64,000 nt of DNA, from positions 628,179 to 692,178 of the forward strand of contig NZ_HE578945.1 of NCBI RefSeq assembly GCF_000321045.1, in the 5' to 3' direction. A model generated the notes under the pieces. That model worked only from the letters and a program-made list of their open reading frames with translations, did not search any database and was not told the origin of the DNA. Origin of the DNA: Phytobacter massiliensis JC163 (lineage in GTDB: Bacteria > Pseudomonadota > Gammaproteobacteria > Enterobacterales > Enterobacteriaceae). Positions within the stretch are counted from its first letter, which is position 1. Every line of letters starts with the position of its first letter. Below, piece after piece: positions 37,568-47,047 of the stretch. Position numbers and translations under genes: made by a program.

Positions 37568-37987
37568 ATGAGAAAAGACCACCGACTGTCCCGTGCATTA
37601 CACGTGCTGATACATATGGATAAAATCCGCGATCCCGTTACCTCCGAAGATATAGCCTCGATGATTAATACGAATCCGGTTGTGGTCAGACGCCTTTTCC
37701 AGGGGCTCAAACAGGCGGGTATCATTCATTCTGAAAAAGGGCATGGAGGTGGCTGGACACTCCAGAAACCTCTCGGAGACATCACTCTCCTTCAGGTTTT
37801 CCACGCTATTGGCAGCACTGAACTTTTTTCAATAGGCTGGGCGACTGAGCATGACAAATGCCAGATAGAGGATGCAGTTAACAATGAAATAAGTGATACG
37901 CTTGAAGAGGCGAGACGTCTGATTACAAACCGCTTTGCTGAACTTACCCTTGATAAGCTTGTGCCGGAAGTCCTTAAACATAAATAA
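37568..37987 (+). CDS. Rrf2-family transcriptional regulator
   Basis: 139 residues, winged helix (LSRALHVLIHMDKIRDPVTSEDIASMINTNPVVVRRLFQGLKQAGII, then the wing EKGHGGGWTLQKPL). Only one Cys, so no [2Fe-2S] cluster as in IscR/NsrR. OqxR, the repressor of the OqxAB efflux pump in Klebsiella, is of this family and the RND pair here is OqxAB-like, so it is probably its local repressor. ATG 37568 follows AGGATAAAAA. Confidence 0.85.
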   Translation: MRKDHRLSRALHVLIHMDKIRDPVTSEDIASMINTNPVVVRRLFQGLKQAGIIHSEKGHGGGWTLQKPLGDITLLQVFHAIGSTELFSIGWATEHDKCQIEDAVNNEISDTLEEARRLITNRFAELTLDKLVPEVLKHK

Positions 37988-38041
37988 ATTCAACAGCCGG
38001 GCATCATATAATGTCCGGTTGTTGAAAGGTCATCATAAATT

Positions 38042-41000
38042 TTAGTCTGAAGCCTGTTCTGTTACCGGCCGTTCCTCAGGCGCGTCCGGTAAAGTGGCCG
38101 AGTGCAGTGGTTTCCCTGATATTTGTCGGGCTAACAGGTAGAACACGGGGGTCATAAACAAGCCAAAAAGGGTGACGCCAAGCATTCCAGAGAATACCGA
38201 TATCCCGATAGCCTGACGCATCTCAGCGCCTGCTCCATGCGATACCATCAGGGGGATTACACCCATGATGAAAGCCAGTGAGGTCATCAGAATAGGACGC
38301 AGCCTGAGACGGCATGCTTCCTTCACTGCGTTACAGGCAGACTTACCTGAAAGCTCAAGTTCACGGGCAAATTCAACGATAAGAATGGCATTTTTAGATG
38401 CCAGCCCGACCAGGACGATAAATCCAATTTGCGTAAAGATATTATTGTCCCCATGAGTCAGCCACACCCCGGTAAGTGCAGAAAGGATACTCATTGGGAC
38501 GATCATAATGACAGCCAAAGGGAGCGTAAGGCTTTCATACTGGGCAGCCAGTACCAGGAATACCAGGAATACACAGAGTGGAAAAATCCAGACGGCACTG
38601 TTGCCTGCAAGAATTTGCTGGTAGGTCAGGTCTGTCCACTCATATTCTACGCCGGGTGGAAGTGTTTTCATCGCTATACGTTCAATCTCTTCCATCGCCT
38701 GACTTGAAGAATAGCCTGGAGCAGGAGCGCCACTGAGATCGACCGCTGTAAAACCGTTATAACGGGTAACCAGCTCAGGACCGTGTGTCGGCTCAATACG
38801 GGCTATGGCAGACAGCGGAACCATATTGCCATCGGCATTTCGGGTCTGTAGTTTCAGTATATCCTCCGGGGTCGCCCTGAACTCTGCGTCAGCCTGCATT
38901 CTTACCTGATATACACGACCTATTATATTGAAATCATTTACATAATATGAGCCAAGATAGGATTGTAATGCCTCAGTGATATCACTGATGTTCACCCCAA
39001 GTTGTTTGGCGCGATTACGGTCAATATCGACATTAATTTGTGGAAAATTATTCTGGTATGTTGAAAAAAGTGGCGTCAGCACAGGTGATTTAGCTGCTTC
39101 TGCCTGAAAGCGTCGAAGTACTTCGGCCATTCCGTCATAACCGATATTTCCTCTGTCTTCAAGCTGCAATTTGAATCCCCCCAGGGAACCCAGACCCATA
39201 ACGGGTGGTGCAGGGAAAACAGCCGCAAAATCCGCGCCAGGTAGTGACTGATATCTGGCATTCAGTGAGGCGGCAACATCATCTGCGCTGATGCCAGGCC
39301 GTTGCTCAAAAGGCTTGAGCAGGACAAATGTCAGGCCGGAACCAGGACTTGTGGTGGTGCCGTTTACAGACAATCCAGCATAAGAAGATGTGGAAGATAC
39401 CCCTGGCTCACTTCGTGCTATTTCATTCATTTTTTCCAGTACCCGGTCTGTTCTGGACAATGATGCGCCAGCAGGAAGCTGCACAAAACTGATAAGGTAT
39501 TCTTTATCCTGAGCAGGAATAAACCCTCCAGGTACAGACCTGCCCAAGAACAGCGTAATTGCCAGCAGAATGCCATAAATCACCATAATGAGGAGTTTGC
39601 GCTGACCAAGCGCACCAACACCTTTTTCATATCGCCTTGCACTACTGTTAAACAGGCGGTTGAAAACCGTGAAGAATCGCCCACAACTACGATGCATAAA
39701 GCGTGTAAGCCAGTCGCTGCCTGAATCACGTGGCTTCAGCAGCATGGCAGAGAGAGCCGGTGAGAGCGTAAGGGAGTTAATAGCGGAGATAATCGTTGAA
39801 ACTGCTATCGTCACTGCAAACTGCTGATAAAATCTTCCGGTCAGGCCACTCATAAAAGCCAGCGGAACAAATACAGCACTCAGCGTCAGCGCGATCGCAA
39901 TAATGGGACTACTGACTTCCTGCATAGCTTTGCAGGCGGCATGATATGGCGTCATGCCTCTTTCAATGTTTCTTTCTACGTTTTCAACAACAACAATAGC
40001 ATCATCAACGACAATGCCAATAGCCAGGACGAGGCCAAAAAGGCTCAGAGCATTGATTGAAAACCCAAAGAGGTACAGAAATGCCATTGTGCCGGTTATC
40101 GAAACGGGAACAGCCAGCAGAGGAATGATTGAGGCGCGCCAGGTCTGGAGGAAAAGAAAAACAACCAGTACCACAAGGAGTATGGCCTCAAAAAGAGTAT
40201 GAAGCACAGCTTCTATACCCGCCCTGACTGATTTGGTTGGATTGTAAACTATTTGGTAATCCAGTCCTTCAGGGAACTGTTTTTTCAGATCTTTCATTGT
40301 GCGACTTACCTGTGAGGCAATTTCCAGAGCATTTGCGCCCGGAGACTCCTGTATGGCCAGCGCTACCGCAGGCTTTTTATCCAGGTAAGTACGCATGGCA
40401 TAATTTTCAGCGGCCAGTTCAATGCGGGCGACATCTTTCAATAATGTCGTTCTGGTATCCTGTCGGGCATGGAGCACAATGTTGCCAAATTCTTCAGCCG
40501 TTTTAAGCCGACCGCTGGCATTAACTGACAACTGCAACGGTGTTTCTTCTGCTATAGGGGCTGCGCCAACGCTTCCCACGGGGGACTGGGCGTTTTGTTC
40601 ACGGATAGCAGAGGCGACATCTGATGTAGTCAATCCGCGAGCAGCCATAGCATCAGGATTAAGCCAGATTCGCATCGCGTAACCACCCGGGCCCCATACT
40701 GATACCTGGCCAACTCCCTCAATACGCGAGAGCTGGTCTTTGATATTACGTATGGCGTAATTACTGATGTAATTATCGTTATATCTGCCATCAGGCGATA
40801 TCATATGAACGGCAAGTGTGATATTCGGCGAACTTTTATTCGTTGTGACACCCAGTCGCTGGACATCTTCAGGTAACCGGGGCAGAGCCTGCGACACCCG
40901 GTTCTGCACCCATTGCTGAGCTTGATCGGGATCTGTGCCCAGTTTGAAGGTCACTGTCAGATAGAGGTTGCCATCCTCATTTGAAAGTGACTGCATATAC

Positions 41001-41233
41001 AGCATATTCTCTACGCCGTTCACAGTTTCCTCTATTGGAGCTGCAACCGTCTGTGCAATCGTGGTGGCATTGGCTCCAGGATACTGGGCATGAACGATAA
41101 CGGATGGGGGGACAACCGGTGGGTATTCCGATACCGGCAGACGAAATATGGCGATAATTCCTGCAAGAATGAACAACGCAGACAGTACTCCAGCAAAAAC
41201 CGGCCTGTCGATAAAGAATTTTGATACTTTCAT
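38042..41233 (-). CDS. RND multidrug efflux pump, inner-membrane subunit (OqxB/MexF-like)
   Basis: 1063 residues with the full HAE1-RND plan: FFIDRPVFAGVLS start, two large periplasmic loops, 12 helices, and the proton-relay aspartates in GLVLAIGIVVDDAIVVVENVERN. The sequence is related to but clearly diverged from Klebsiella OqxB as I recall it. It overlaps the adaptor gene (ATGA). With no outer-membrane channel gene beside it, it probably uses host TolC. Substrates cannot be told from sequence. Confidence 0.92.
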   Translation of the reverse strand: MKVSKFFIDRPVFAGVLSALFILAGIIAIFRLPVSEYPPVVPPSVIVHAQYPGANATTIAQTVAAPIEETVNGVENMLYMQSLSNEDGNLYLTVTFKLGTDPDQAQQWVQNRVSQALPRLPEDVQRLGVTTNKSSPNITLAVHMISPDGRYNDNYISNYAIRNIKDQLSRIEGVGQVSVWGPGGYAMRIWLNPDAMAARGLTTSDVASAIREQNAQSPVGSVGAAPIAEETPLQLSVNASGRLKTAEEFGNIVLHARQDTRTTLLKDVARIELAAENYAMRTYLDKKPAVALAIQESPGANALEIASQVSRTMKDLKKQFPEGLDYQIVYNPTKSVRAGIEAVLHTLFEAILLVVLVVFLFLQTWRASIIPLLAVPVSITGTMAFLYLFGFSINALSLFGLVLAIGIVVDDAIVVVENVERNIERGMTPYHAACKAMQEVSSPIIAIALTLSAVFVPLAFMSGLTGRFYQQFAVTIAVSTIISAINSLTLSPALSAMLLKPRDSGSDWLTRFMHRSCGRFFTVFNRLFNSSARRYEKGVGALGQRKLLIMVIYGILLAITLFLGRSVPGGFIPAQDKEYLISFVQLPAGASLSRTDRVLEKMNEIARSEPGVSSTSSYAGLSVNGTTTSPGSGLTFVLLKPFEQRPGISADDVAASLNARYQSLPGADFAAVFPAPPVMGLGSLGGFKLQLEDRGNIGYDGMAEVLRRFQAEAAKSPVLTPLFSTYQNNFPQINVDIDRNRAKQLGVNISDITEALQSYLGSYYVNDFNIIGRVYQVRMQADAEFRATPEDILKLQTRNADGNMVPLSAIARIEPTHGPELVTRYNGFTAVDLSGAPAPGYSSSQAMEEIERIAMKTLPPGVEYEWTDLTYQQILAGNSAVWIFPLCVFLVFLVLAAQYESLTLPLAVIMIVPMSILSALTGVWLTHGDNNIFTQIGFIVLVGLASKNAILIVEFARELELSGKSACNAVKEACRLRLRPILMTSLAFIMGVIPLMVSHGAGAEMRQAIGISVFSGMLGVTLFGLFMTPVFYLLARQISGKPLHSATLPDAPEERPVTEQASD

Positions 41234-42399
41234 GATGACTTATTTCCTTCCCGGGATTTTGAAGAAGGGGATTCGTCTTTGCTGACAATGACTGTTTCTC
41301 CGGGACTGACCAACTGCGCCCCACCGGAAATAACTCTGTCACCCTTATTGAGGCCTTTTTTCACAACAATCAGTTCCCCCTGTCTGTTTCCCAGTTCGAG
41401 GGGGCGATATTCAACTTTGTCATTGCTTCCGACTACCAGAACATAGCGTCTGTCCTGGTCGGTGCGGATCAGTGTCTGGTCAATCATTACAGCTGTATAA
41501 GATTTGCTTGCCTGGAGTCTGACGCGGGCCTGTAAACCGGGAAGCAACCTTGATGATGGATTATCAAGAAGTGCGCGCATCCTGATAGTGCCGGTTTCAG
41601 TACTAAGATGATTATCCACAGAATGAAGAATGGCTTTATGTGGATAATCTTTTTCATCGGCCAGTCCTACCAGCACTTCAGGTTTGTCTTTATTTGAAAG
41701 CTTGTCGATATAATTAAGATAGGTTCGTTCATCCGCATTAAAAGCAACATACAAGGGATCAAGAGCAACAATGGATGCAAGAACTGGACTGTCAATACCG
41801 GCTGCGACCAGATTACCGACTGTCAGTTCTGCTCTGGAAATACGGCCAGTTACCGGTGCGGTGATCCGGGTATAGCTTTCGCTGAGCCTGGCGCTCTCGA
41901 CCTCAGCTTCGGCAATCTCCCTGGCTGCTTTCGATTCCCGGGCGGCATTGTTCATAACGTCATAATCGCGCTGTGAGATAGCATGGGTCCCGATAAGTTT
42001 TTTACCCCGGGACAGATCCAGCAATGCCAGGTCCTGCTTCGCTTTTGCCTGCGCGTATGCTGCACGAGCCCGGGCCAGTTCAGTCTTATAAGGGGCTGGA
42101 TCGATAATAAATAAAATATCGCCTTTCCTGACCAACTGACCATCCCTGAACTTAACATCCACAATCGAGCCTGTAACTTTTGAACGTACAGCGACCTCAT
42201 CGGTGGCTTCCAGTTTTCCCGAGAATTCGACCCAGTCGTTTACCGTATGAACAACTGCGGACGTAGTTCGCACCGTTTTAAAGTTTGATGTCTCAAGTGC
42301 ATACGCGCCGGGTATGACGCTCTGTTTTGAAAGGAACAGCCCGATGACAGCCAGTGTAACGGTTAAGCACAACATGCGACGTTTGAACGATACAGTCAT
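41230..42399 (-). CDS. RND efflux periplasmic adaptor (OqxA/MexE-like)
   Basis: 389 residues with an N-terminal membrane anchor (CLTVTLAVIGLFLS), lipoyl halves around VRSKVTGSIVDVKFRDGQLVRKGDILFIIDP and ITAPVTGRISRAELTVGNLV, a coiled coil between them and a beta-barrel end. Links the RND pump to the outer-membrane channel. First gene of the leftward efflux operon. The long intergenic region upstream has inverted repeats that may be regulatory. Confidence 0.92.
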   Translation of the reverse strand: MTVSFKRRMLCLTVTLAVIGLFLSKQSVIPGAYALETSNFKTVRTTSAVVHTVNDWVEFSGKLEATDEVAVRSKVTGSIVDVKFRDGQLVRKGDILFIIDPAPYKTELARARAAYAQAKAKQDLALLDLSRGKKLIGTHAISQRDYDVMNNAARESKAAREIAEAEVESARLSESYTRITAPVTGRISRAELTVGNLVAAGIDSPVLASIVALDPLYVAFNADERTYLNYIDKLSNKDKPEVLVGLADEKDYPHKAILHSVDNHLSTETGTIRMRALLDNPSSRLLPGLQARVRLQASKSYTAVMIDQTLIRTDQDRRYVLVVGSNDKVEYRPLELGNRQGELIVVKKGLNKGDRVISGGAQLVSPGETVIVSKDESPSSKSREGNKSS

Positions 42400-43002
42400 A
42401 AATCATTCCAGAAATCATGTGGTTATAAAGGTAAAGTTAAGTTGTTTGTTGGCCCCTACATGTCACAGCGTTTACCTGAGTTACTTTGTGATGTGCGCGC
42501 ACCATAAGACGTTGCAAACTGGCATCGGAAAGATAAACTCATGTAACTTTACAAGGGACATGAGTCAGTTTATCACATGAAACCATGAAAGTTACATGAT
42601 GTTTTGCGTGTGATGTTTTCAATTCCGTTAAAGTGAATGCAATCTTTCACGAGAAAGTTGTTTTTATTTGCTATTTAATCAGTCTTGATAACAATCCGGT
42701 TTTACCGGGAGAATGAGTGGGGCTGGGAAGCAAACACAGTAATGTTCACGTCAAGTTAATAGCCGAGTACCTTCTCGCCCTAAACCAGCAGCGTGTTCGA
42801 TACGTCAGGAGCTTGATCTGCATCTCTTAGAGTTTTCCTTTGTCGGCCGTTTTAAGACTATGGAATGTTCTGTAGAGAACATCCGCAAAGAGGCTATAGC
42901 CTTTTTCAAAAGCAAATACCTTACAGGAGCTATTACTCCTTCGCAGTCATGGGATTTAAACTAAAAAAACCATATCAATTGACGCCGATATGGGGTTGAT
43001 TT
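42400..43002. other. 600-base intergenic region with efflux promoter
   Basis: No gene supported. The part next to the adaptor (42530-42600) has overlapping CATGT/ACATG dyads, including perfect arms CATGTAACTTT (42540-42550) and AAAGTTACATG (42588-42598), probably the efflux operator. A terminator-like AAAGAGGCTATAGCCTTTTT lies at 42887-42906. Confidence 0.55.
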
Positions 43003-43038
43003 ATTACGCCAGATAGTTCATGAACTATCTGGCGTAAT
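43003..43038. repeat. perfect 36-bp palindrome at the end of int
   Basis: Arms of 18 bases (ATTACGCCAGATAGTTCA and its complement) meet without a loop, three bases beyond the integrase stop codon. Such a structure can end transcription, but perfect loop-free palindromes of this length are unusual and tend to be unstable. Confidence 0.85.
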
Positions 43039-43041
43039 GCT

Positions 43042-44292
43042 TTATTTTCTGATAAGGAAATATGGTGGAACGTAGGCTTCACGGCATATATCCAGATAAT
43101 CGGACCACCACTGCATCATCGCCTTGCGGGCTTCCAGATGTTCTGCCTTGTGAATATAAGCCATGCGCACGGTATTGCGCTCCTGATGACTCATCTGGCG
43201 TTCTACTGCGTCCTTTGACCATAAACCCGATTCCATCAGCGCACTGCATGCCATCGCCCGAAAGCCATGGCCACAGATATCCTTTTTTGTGTCGTATCCC
43301 ATCACCCGCAATGCCTTGTTGACCGTGTTTTCACACATTGGCTTATACGGGTTATGGTCGCCGGGGAAGACCAGTTCATTATTACCGGTGATATCTTTAA
43401 TCTGTTTCAGAATGGCGATGACATGTTCTGAGAGGGGGACGATATGCGGCATTCGCATTTTGGCCCCGCGCCCGGAATAACGCACGCCAATAATGGGTTC
43501 TCGCGTCGCGGGTATCGTCCAGACCCGGTTTGTGAAATCAATCTCTGACCAGCGGGCGAAACGCAGTTCACTGGAGCGAATGAACACATGCAGCATCAGC
43601 AGGACGGCAAGCCGGGTAAGTTCGCGGCCCTGATGATATGCCTCAATACGTTCAAGCAGTTCAGGCAGCCGCTCCAGTGGCAGGGCAGGATAGTGCCGTC
43701 TGACAGGAGGTGTGGTCACGCCGCCAAGGTTTGCTGCCGGGTTAGTATCGATTAACCCCTGATGGACCGCATGGCGCATTATGTTACTCAGGTGCTGCCG
43801 CGTGCGGGACGCAACTTCCAGCAGACCTTTTTCCTCGATCCCTTTCAGCAGGTCAATGAAATGACGGGGTTTAAGTTCTGATACAGGCAGGTTCCCGATA
43901 ACCGGAAAGATGTGATTGTTCAGGCTGGCAAGCAGACGGTCAGCGGTGTTCTGCGACCATTTCCGGTTACTTTTATGCCACGCCAGCGCCACGTTTTTAA
44001 AAACTTTATCCGGTGTTCGTGAGCCACGTTCAGCAGCCCGCTGCTGTACCGGGTTGATATTCAGCGCCAGCATTTTACGGACACCTTCACGCTGCTGTCG
44101 CGCATCAGAGAGGGAGACGGCAGGATAGGCACCCAGCGCAATGCGCGATTCTTTACCGTTAATACGGTACTTGAGATACCAGTGACGTGAGCCACCCGGC
44201 TTGACCAGCAGATACAGACCGTGGGAATCGGAGACTTTAAAGGGTTTATCAGAAGGCTTGAGAGTGCGGATTTTCGCGTCGGTAAGGGACAT
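43042..44292 (-). CDS. int: P4-type tyrosine integrase at tRNA-Asn
   Basis: 416 residues with N-terminal DUF4102-like arm domain (LTDAKIRTLKPSDKPFKVSDSHGLYLLV) and catalytic domain: Arg in FIRSSELRFARW, HGFR, His in SHQERNTVR, nucleophile Tyr in MAYIHKAEHL. It is transcribed away from the tRNA-Asn gene 160 bases off, the standard arrangement of P4-like islands and ICEKp/HPI. It catalyses integration and excision at the tRNA 3' end. No damage seen. Confidence 0.94.
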   Translation of the reverse strand: MSLTDAKIRTLKPSDKPFKVSDSHGLYLLVKPGGSRHWYLKYRINGKESRIALGAYPAVSLSDARQQREGVRKMLALNINPVQQRAAERGSRTPDKVFKNVALAWHKSNRKWSQNTADRLLASLNNHIFPVIGNLPVSELKPRHFIDLLKGIEEKGLLEVASRTRQHLSNIMRHAVHQGLIDTNPAANLGGVTTPPVRRHYPALPLERLPELLERIEAYHQGRELTRLAVLLMLHVFIRSSELRFARWSEIDFTNRVWTIPATREPIIGVRYSGRGAKMRMPHIVPLSEHVIAILKQIKDITGNNELVFPGDHNPYKPMCENTVNKALRVMGYDTKKDICGHGFRAMACSALMESGLWSKDAVERQMSHQERNTVRMAYIHKAEHLEARKAMMQWWSDYLDICREAYVPPYFLIRK

Positions 44293-44452
44293 ATGGGGGT
44301 CGCTCCATTATCGAACTAACCTGACCCCAGATTTGACCACCAATTTTTCCCGATGCGGAGGGTAAAATCAAAATGCACCGGGAAGAGTTTTCACGCTAAC
44401 CTGTTGAACCAACATCATATAATGATTCGCAAGGATGCATGAAAACAGCAAA

Positions 44453-44469
44453 TTGGCTCCTCTGACTGG
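44453..44469. other. attachment-site core at tRNA-Asn 3' end
   Basis: TTGGCTCCTCTGACTGG is the reverse complement of CCAGTCAGAGGAGCCAA, the 17-bp direct repeat I recall for ICEKp/HPI elements. It forms the int-proximal junction. The other copy must lie left of this window; I did not find one inside the element portion seen here. Confidence 0.8.
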
Positions 44470-44529
44470 ACTCGAACCAGTGACATACGGATTAACAGTC
44501 CGCCGTTCTACCGACTGAACTACAGAGGA
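44454..44529 (-). tRNA. tRNA-Asn (GTT), ICE integration site
   Basis: 76 bases, encoded CCA, anticodon GTT, identical in this window to the copy at 46872. Cloverleaf arms match E. coli tRNA-Asn. The ICE abuts its 3' end, and the tRNA sequence is restored by the attachment core. Confidence 0.97.
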
Positions 44530-44653
44530 ATCGTGTGAACGGGGCGCATATTATCGGGCTGGCAGGGCCTTGTCAAAGCCTGTAAAAGGCATCGCATACT
44601 GTTTGCTGACTATTTCAGCAAACTGCCTGCGCCGTAGTCAGCCAGAGACAATC

Positions 44654-44670
44654 TGCACCGAAATGAGGCA
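44654..44670 (+). promoter_or_regulatory. candidate NtrC-binding site upstream of nac
   Basis: TGCACCGAAATGAGGCA resembles the NtrC consensus TGCACCANNNTGGTGCA and lies about 150 bases upstream of the sigma-54 promoter, where an enhancer is expected. Confidence 0.5.
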
Positions 44671-44787
44671 GAAGAGTCTCTTATGGGGCAGAGGCTAAAC
44701 CGTCATTTCATTAATCGTTCACCGCCTCGTTATCAGAAACTCTTATTATTCCAGCCTGTTAGCGGCGATGTTAAAAATCTTGCGAAT

Positions 44788-44804
44788 CTGGCAAGCATAT
44801 TGCA
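44788..44804 (+). promoter_or_regulatory. sigma-54 promoter of nac
   Basis: CTGGCAAGCATATTGCA fits YTGGCACGRNNNTTGCW with GG and GC elements correctly spaced (-24/-12). nac is known to be transcribed by sigma-54 RNA polymerase under nitrogen limitation. Confidence 0.85.
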
Positions 44805-44863
44805 ACTCCTCCGACATGATGGTTGCCAGCACTGGTGCCGCGATTCCTGACAGGAGGCAAAAA

Positions 44864-45781
44864 ATGAACTTAAGACGCCTGAAATACTTCGTAAAAATCG
44901 TTGATATCGGCAGCCTGACCCAGGCAGCAGAAGTGTTGCATATCGCACAGCCCGCGCTGAGCCAGCAGGTTGCAACCCTGGAAGGCGAGATGGATCAGCA
45001 GCTGTTGATTCGCACCAAACGCGGCGTGACGCCTACCGAAGCGGGAAAAATCCTCTATGCTCATGCCCGCACAATCCTGCGTCAGTGCGAGCAGGCGCAG
45101 CTGGCGGTGAATAATGTTGGCCAGTGCCTGCGCGGCCAGGTCTCAATCGGGCTGGCGCCGGGGACGGCGGCATCGTCTGTAACCATGCCGCTTCTCCAGG
45201 CGGTACGCAATGAACTGCCTGAGGTGACCGTCTATCTGCATGAAAACAGCGGTACAGTACTCAATGATAAGCTGTTGAGCGGCCAGCTTGATATGGCGGT
45301 GCTTTACGAGCGCTCGCCAACCAGCGGGATCACCAGCGTGCCGCTGCTGAAAGAAGATCTTTATCTTGTCGGCACGCGGGATTGCCCGGGTCAGAGCATT
45401 GACCTGACCGCAGTAGCGGAAATGAATCTGTTTTTGCCTCGTGATTACAGCGCCGTGCGCCTGCGCGTTGACGAAGCGTTCTCACTGCGCCGTCTGACGG
45501 CGAAAATTATTGGCGAAATTGAATCGTTCGCCACGTTGACCGCGGCTATTGCCAGCGGGATGGGTGTCACCGTGCTGCCGGAATCCGCCGCGCGATCCCT
45601 GTGCAGCGCGGCAAATGGCTGGATGGCAAGGATCACCACGCCGTCAATGAGTCTGCCGCTGTCGCTGAATGTCTCTGCCCGCGGCGCGCTCTCTCCACAG
45701 GCGCAGGCGGTAAAAGAGATTCTTATGTCTCTGGTCAGCCGTCCGTCGCTGGAGAACCAGGAATTGCAGCTGGTCAGCTAG
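44864..45781 (+). CDS. nac: Nac, nitrogen assimilation control LysR regulator
   Basis: 305 residues from ATG 44864 (CAGGAGGCAAAA), the length of Nac in E. coli and Klebsiella. The N-terminal LysR helix-turn-helix (MNLRRLKYFVKIVDIGSLTQAAEVLHIAQPALSQQVATLE) and most of the effector domain match my memory of Nac. It adjusts sigma-70 promoters during nitrogen limitation. It lies 100 bases before cbl in the same direction and has its own sigma-54 promoter. Confidence 0.95.
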   Translation: MNLRRLKYFVKIVDIGSLTQAAEVLHIAQPALSQQVATLEGEMDQQLLIRTKRGVTPTEAGKILYAHARTILRQCEQAQLAVNNVGQCLRGQVSIGLAPGTAASSVTMPLLQAVRNELPEVTVYLHENSGTVLNDKLLSGQLDMAVLYERSPTSGITSVPLLKEDLYLVGTRDCPGQSIDLTAVAEMNLFLPRDYSAVRLRVDEAFSLRRLTAKIIGEIESFATLTAAIASGMGVTVLPESAARSLCSAANGWMARITTPSMSLPLSLNVSARGALSPQAQAVKEILMSLVSRPSLENQELQLVS

Positions 45782-45882
45782 GCCATATTCCTTCCAGGAA
45801 TAAGTTGCGGGTTTTTATTATTTGTTCTGCCCGGCCACAGACTTTAACAATACCGTTATGTCTGATGGCCCTGGAGGGTAGG

Positions 45883-46833
45883 GTGAATTTCCAGCAACTT
45901 AAAATTATCCGGGAAGCGGCGCGACGGGATTTCAATCTTACCGACGTCGCCAATATGCTTTATACCTCCCAGTCTGGGGTGAGCCGCCATATCCGCGAGC
46001 TTGAAGAGGAACTGGGGATTGAGATTTTTATCCGGCGCGGTAAACGGCTGTTAGGGATGACCGAGCCGGGAAAAGCGCTGCTGGTCATTGCCGAGCGTAT
46101 TCTCAATGAGGCGAGTAATGTCCGCCGCCTCGCCGACCTTTTCACTAATGACACATCCGGCGTGCTGACCATTGCCACTACGCATACGCAGGCACGCTAT
46201 AGCCTGCCGACGGTCATTAAATCATTTCGCGCACTGTTTCCGGAGGTTCGCCTGGAGTTAATTCAGGGAACGCCGCAGGAGATTGAATCCCTATTGCACA
46301 ATGGCGGCGCAGATATTGGCATCGCCAGCGAACGGCTAAGTAACGACAGCGCGCTGGTGGCCTTTCCATGGTTCCGCTGGCATCACAGTTTACTGGTGCC
46401 CAAAGATCATCCGCTGCTGGATGCCTCAACGCTCACGCTCGAAGAGATAAGCCGCTGGCCGCTTATCACCTATCGACAGGGGATTACCGGGCGATCGCGC
46501 ATTGATGAGGCCTTTAGCCGTAAGGGACTGGTGCCGGATATTGTACTCAGCGCGCAGGACTCTGACGTTATCAAAACCTATGTTGCGCTGGGGCTGGGGG
46601 TCGGGCTGGTGGCGGAGCAGTCGGGCGGCGAGAACGAAGAGGGGAAACTGGTGCGGCTGGATACCCGTCATCTCTTTGATGCAAACACGGTCTGGCTGGG
46701 GCTAAAGCGTGGCCAGCTGCAGCGCAATTATGTCTGGCGCTTTATTGAATTGTGCAATGCCGGGCTTTCAGTTGATGAAATTAAGCGTCAGGTTATGGAG
46801 GCAGGCGAAGAGGCGATCGATTACCAAATCTGA
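45883..46833 (+). CDS. cbl: Cbl, LysR regulator of sulfonate-sulfur genes
   Basis: 316 residues from GTG 45883 (CTGGAGGGTAGG in front), equal to E. coli Cbl; the open frame upstream of it overlaps nac and is not used. LysR helix-turn-helix MNFQQLKIIREAARRDFNLTDVANMLYTSQSGVSRHI. Cbl activates tau and ssu genes under sulfate limitation. Followed by a terminator. Confidence 0.95.
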   Translation: MNFQQLKIIREAARRDFNLTDVANMLYTSQSGVSRHIRELEEELGIEIFIRRGKRLLGMTEPGKALLVIAERILNEASNVRRLADLFTNDTSGVLTIATTHTQARYSLPTVIKSFRALFPEVRLELIQGTPQEIESLLHNGGADIGIASERLSNDSALVAFPWFRWHHSLLVPKDHPLLDASTLTLEEISRWPLITYRQGITGRSRIDEAFSRKGLVPDIVLSAQDSDVIKTYVALGLGVGLVAEQSGGENEEGKLVRLDTRHLFDANTVWLGLKRGQLQRNYVWRFIELCNAGLSVDEIKRQVMEAGEEAIDYQI

Positions 46834-46838
46834 AAAGC

Positions 46839-46866
46839 AAAAAGCCCGCTAAAAGCGGGCTTCTTT
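46839..46866 (+). terminator. rho-independent terminator of cbl
   Basis: AAGCCCGCT-AAAA-GCGGGCTT followed by CTTT, directly after the cbl stop; A-run on the other side allows use from the tRNA side as well. Confidence 0.85.
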
Positions 46867-46871
46867 AAATC

Positions 46872-46947
46872 TGGCTCCTCTGACTGGACTCGAACCAGTG
46901 ACATACGGATTAACAGTCCGCCGTTCTACCGACTGAACTACAGAGGA
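46872..46947 (-). tRNA. tRNA-Asn (GTT), second copy
   Basis: 76 bases, same sequence as the copy at 44454, anticodon GTT, encoded CCA. The upstream flank (ATCGTGTGAACGGGGCGCATA) is also shared, so the two units arose by duplication. This site is unoccupied here. Confidence 0.97.
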
Positions 46948-47047
46948 ATCGTGTGAACGGGGCGCATACTACTGGCCACGCTCTTTGGTGTCAATACCTA
47001 ATTTAAGCCGCTGATTCAAATGGCGAATTAAAGTTCAGATTGACGCA

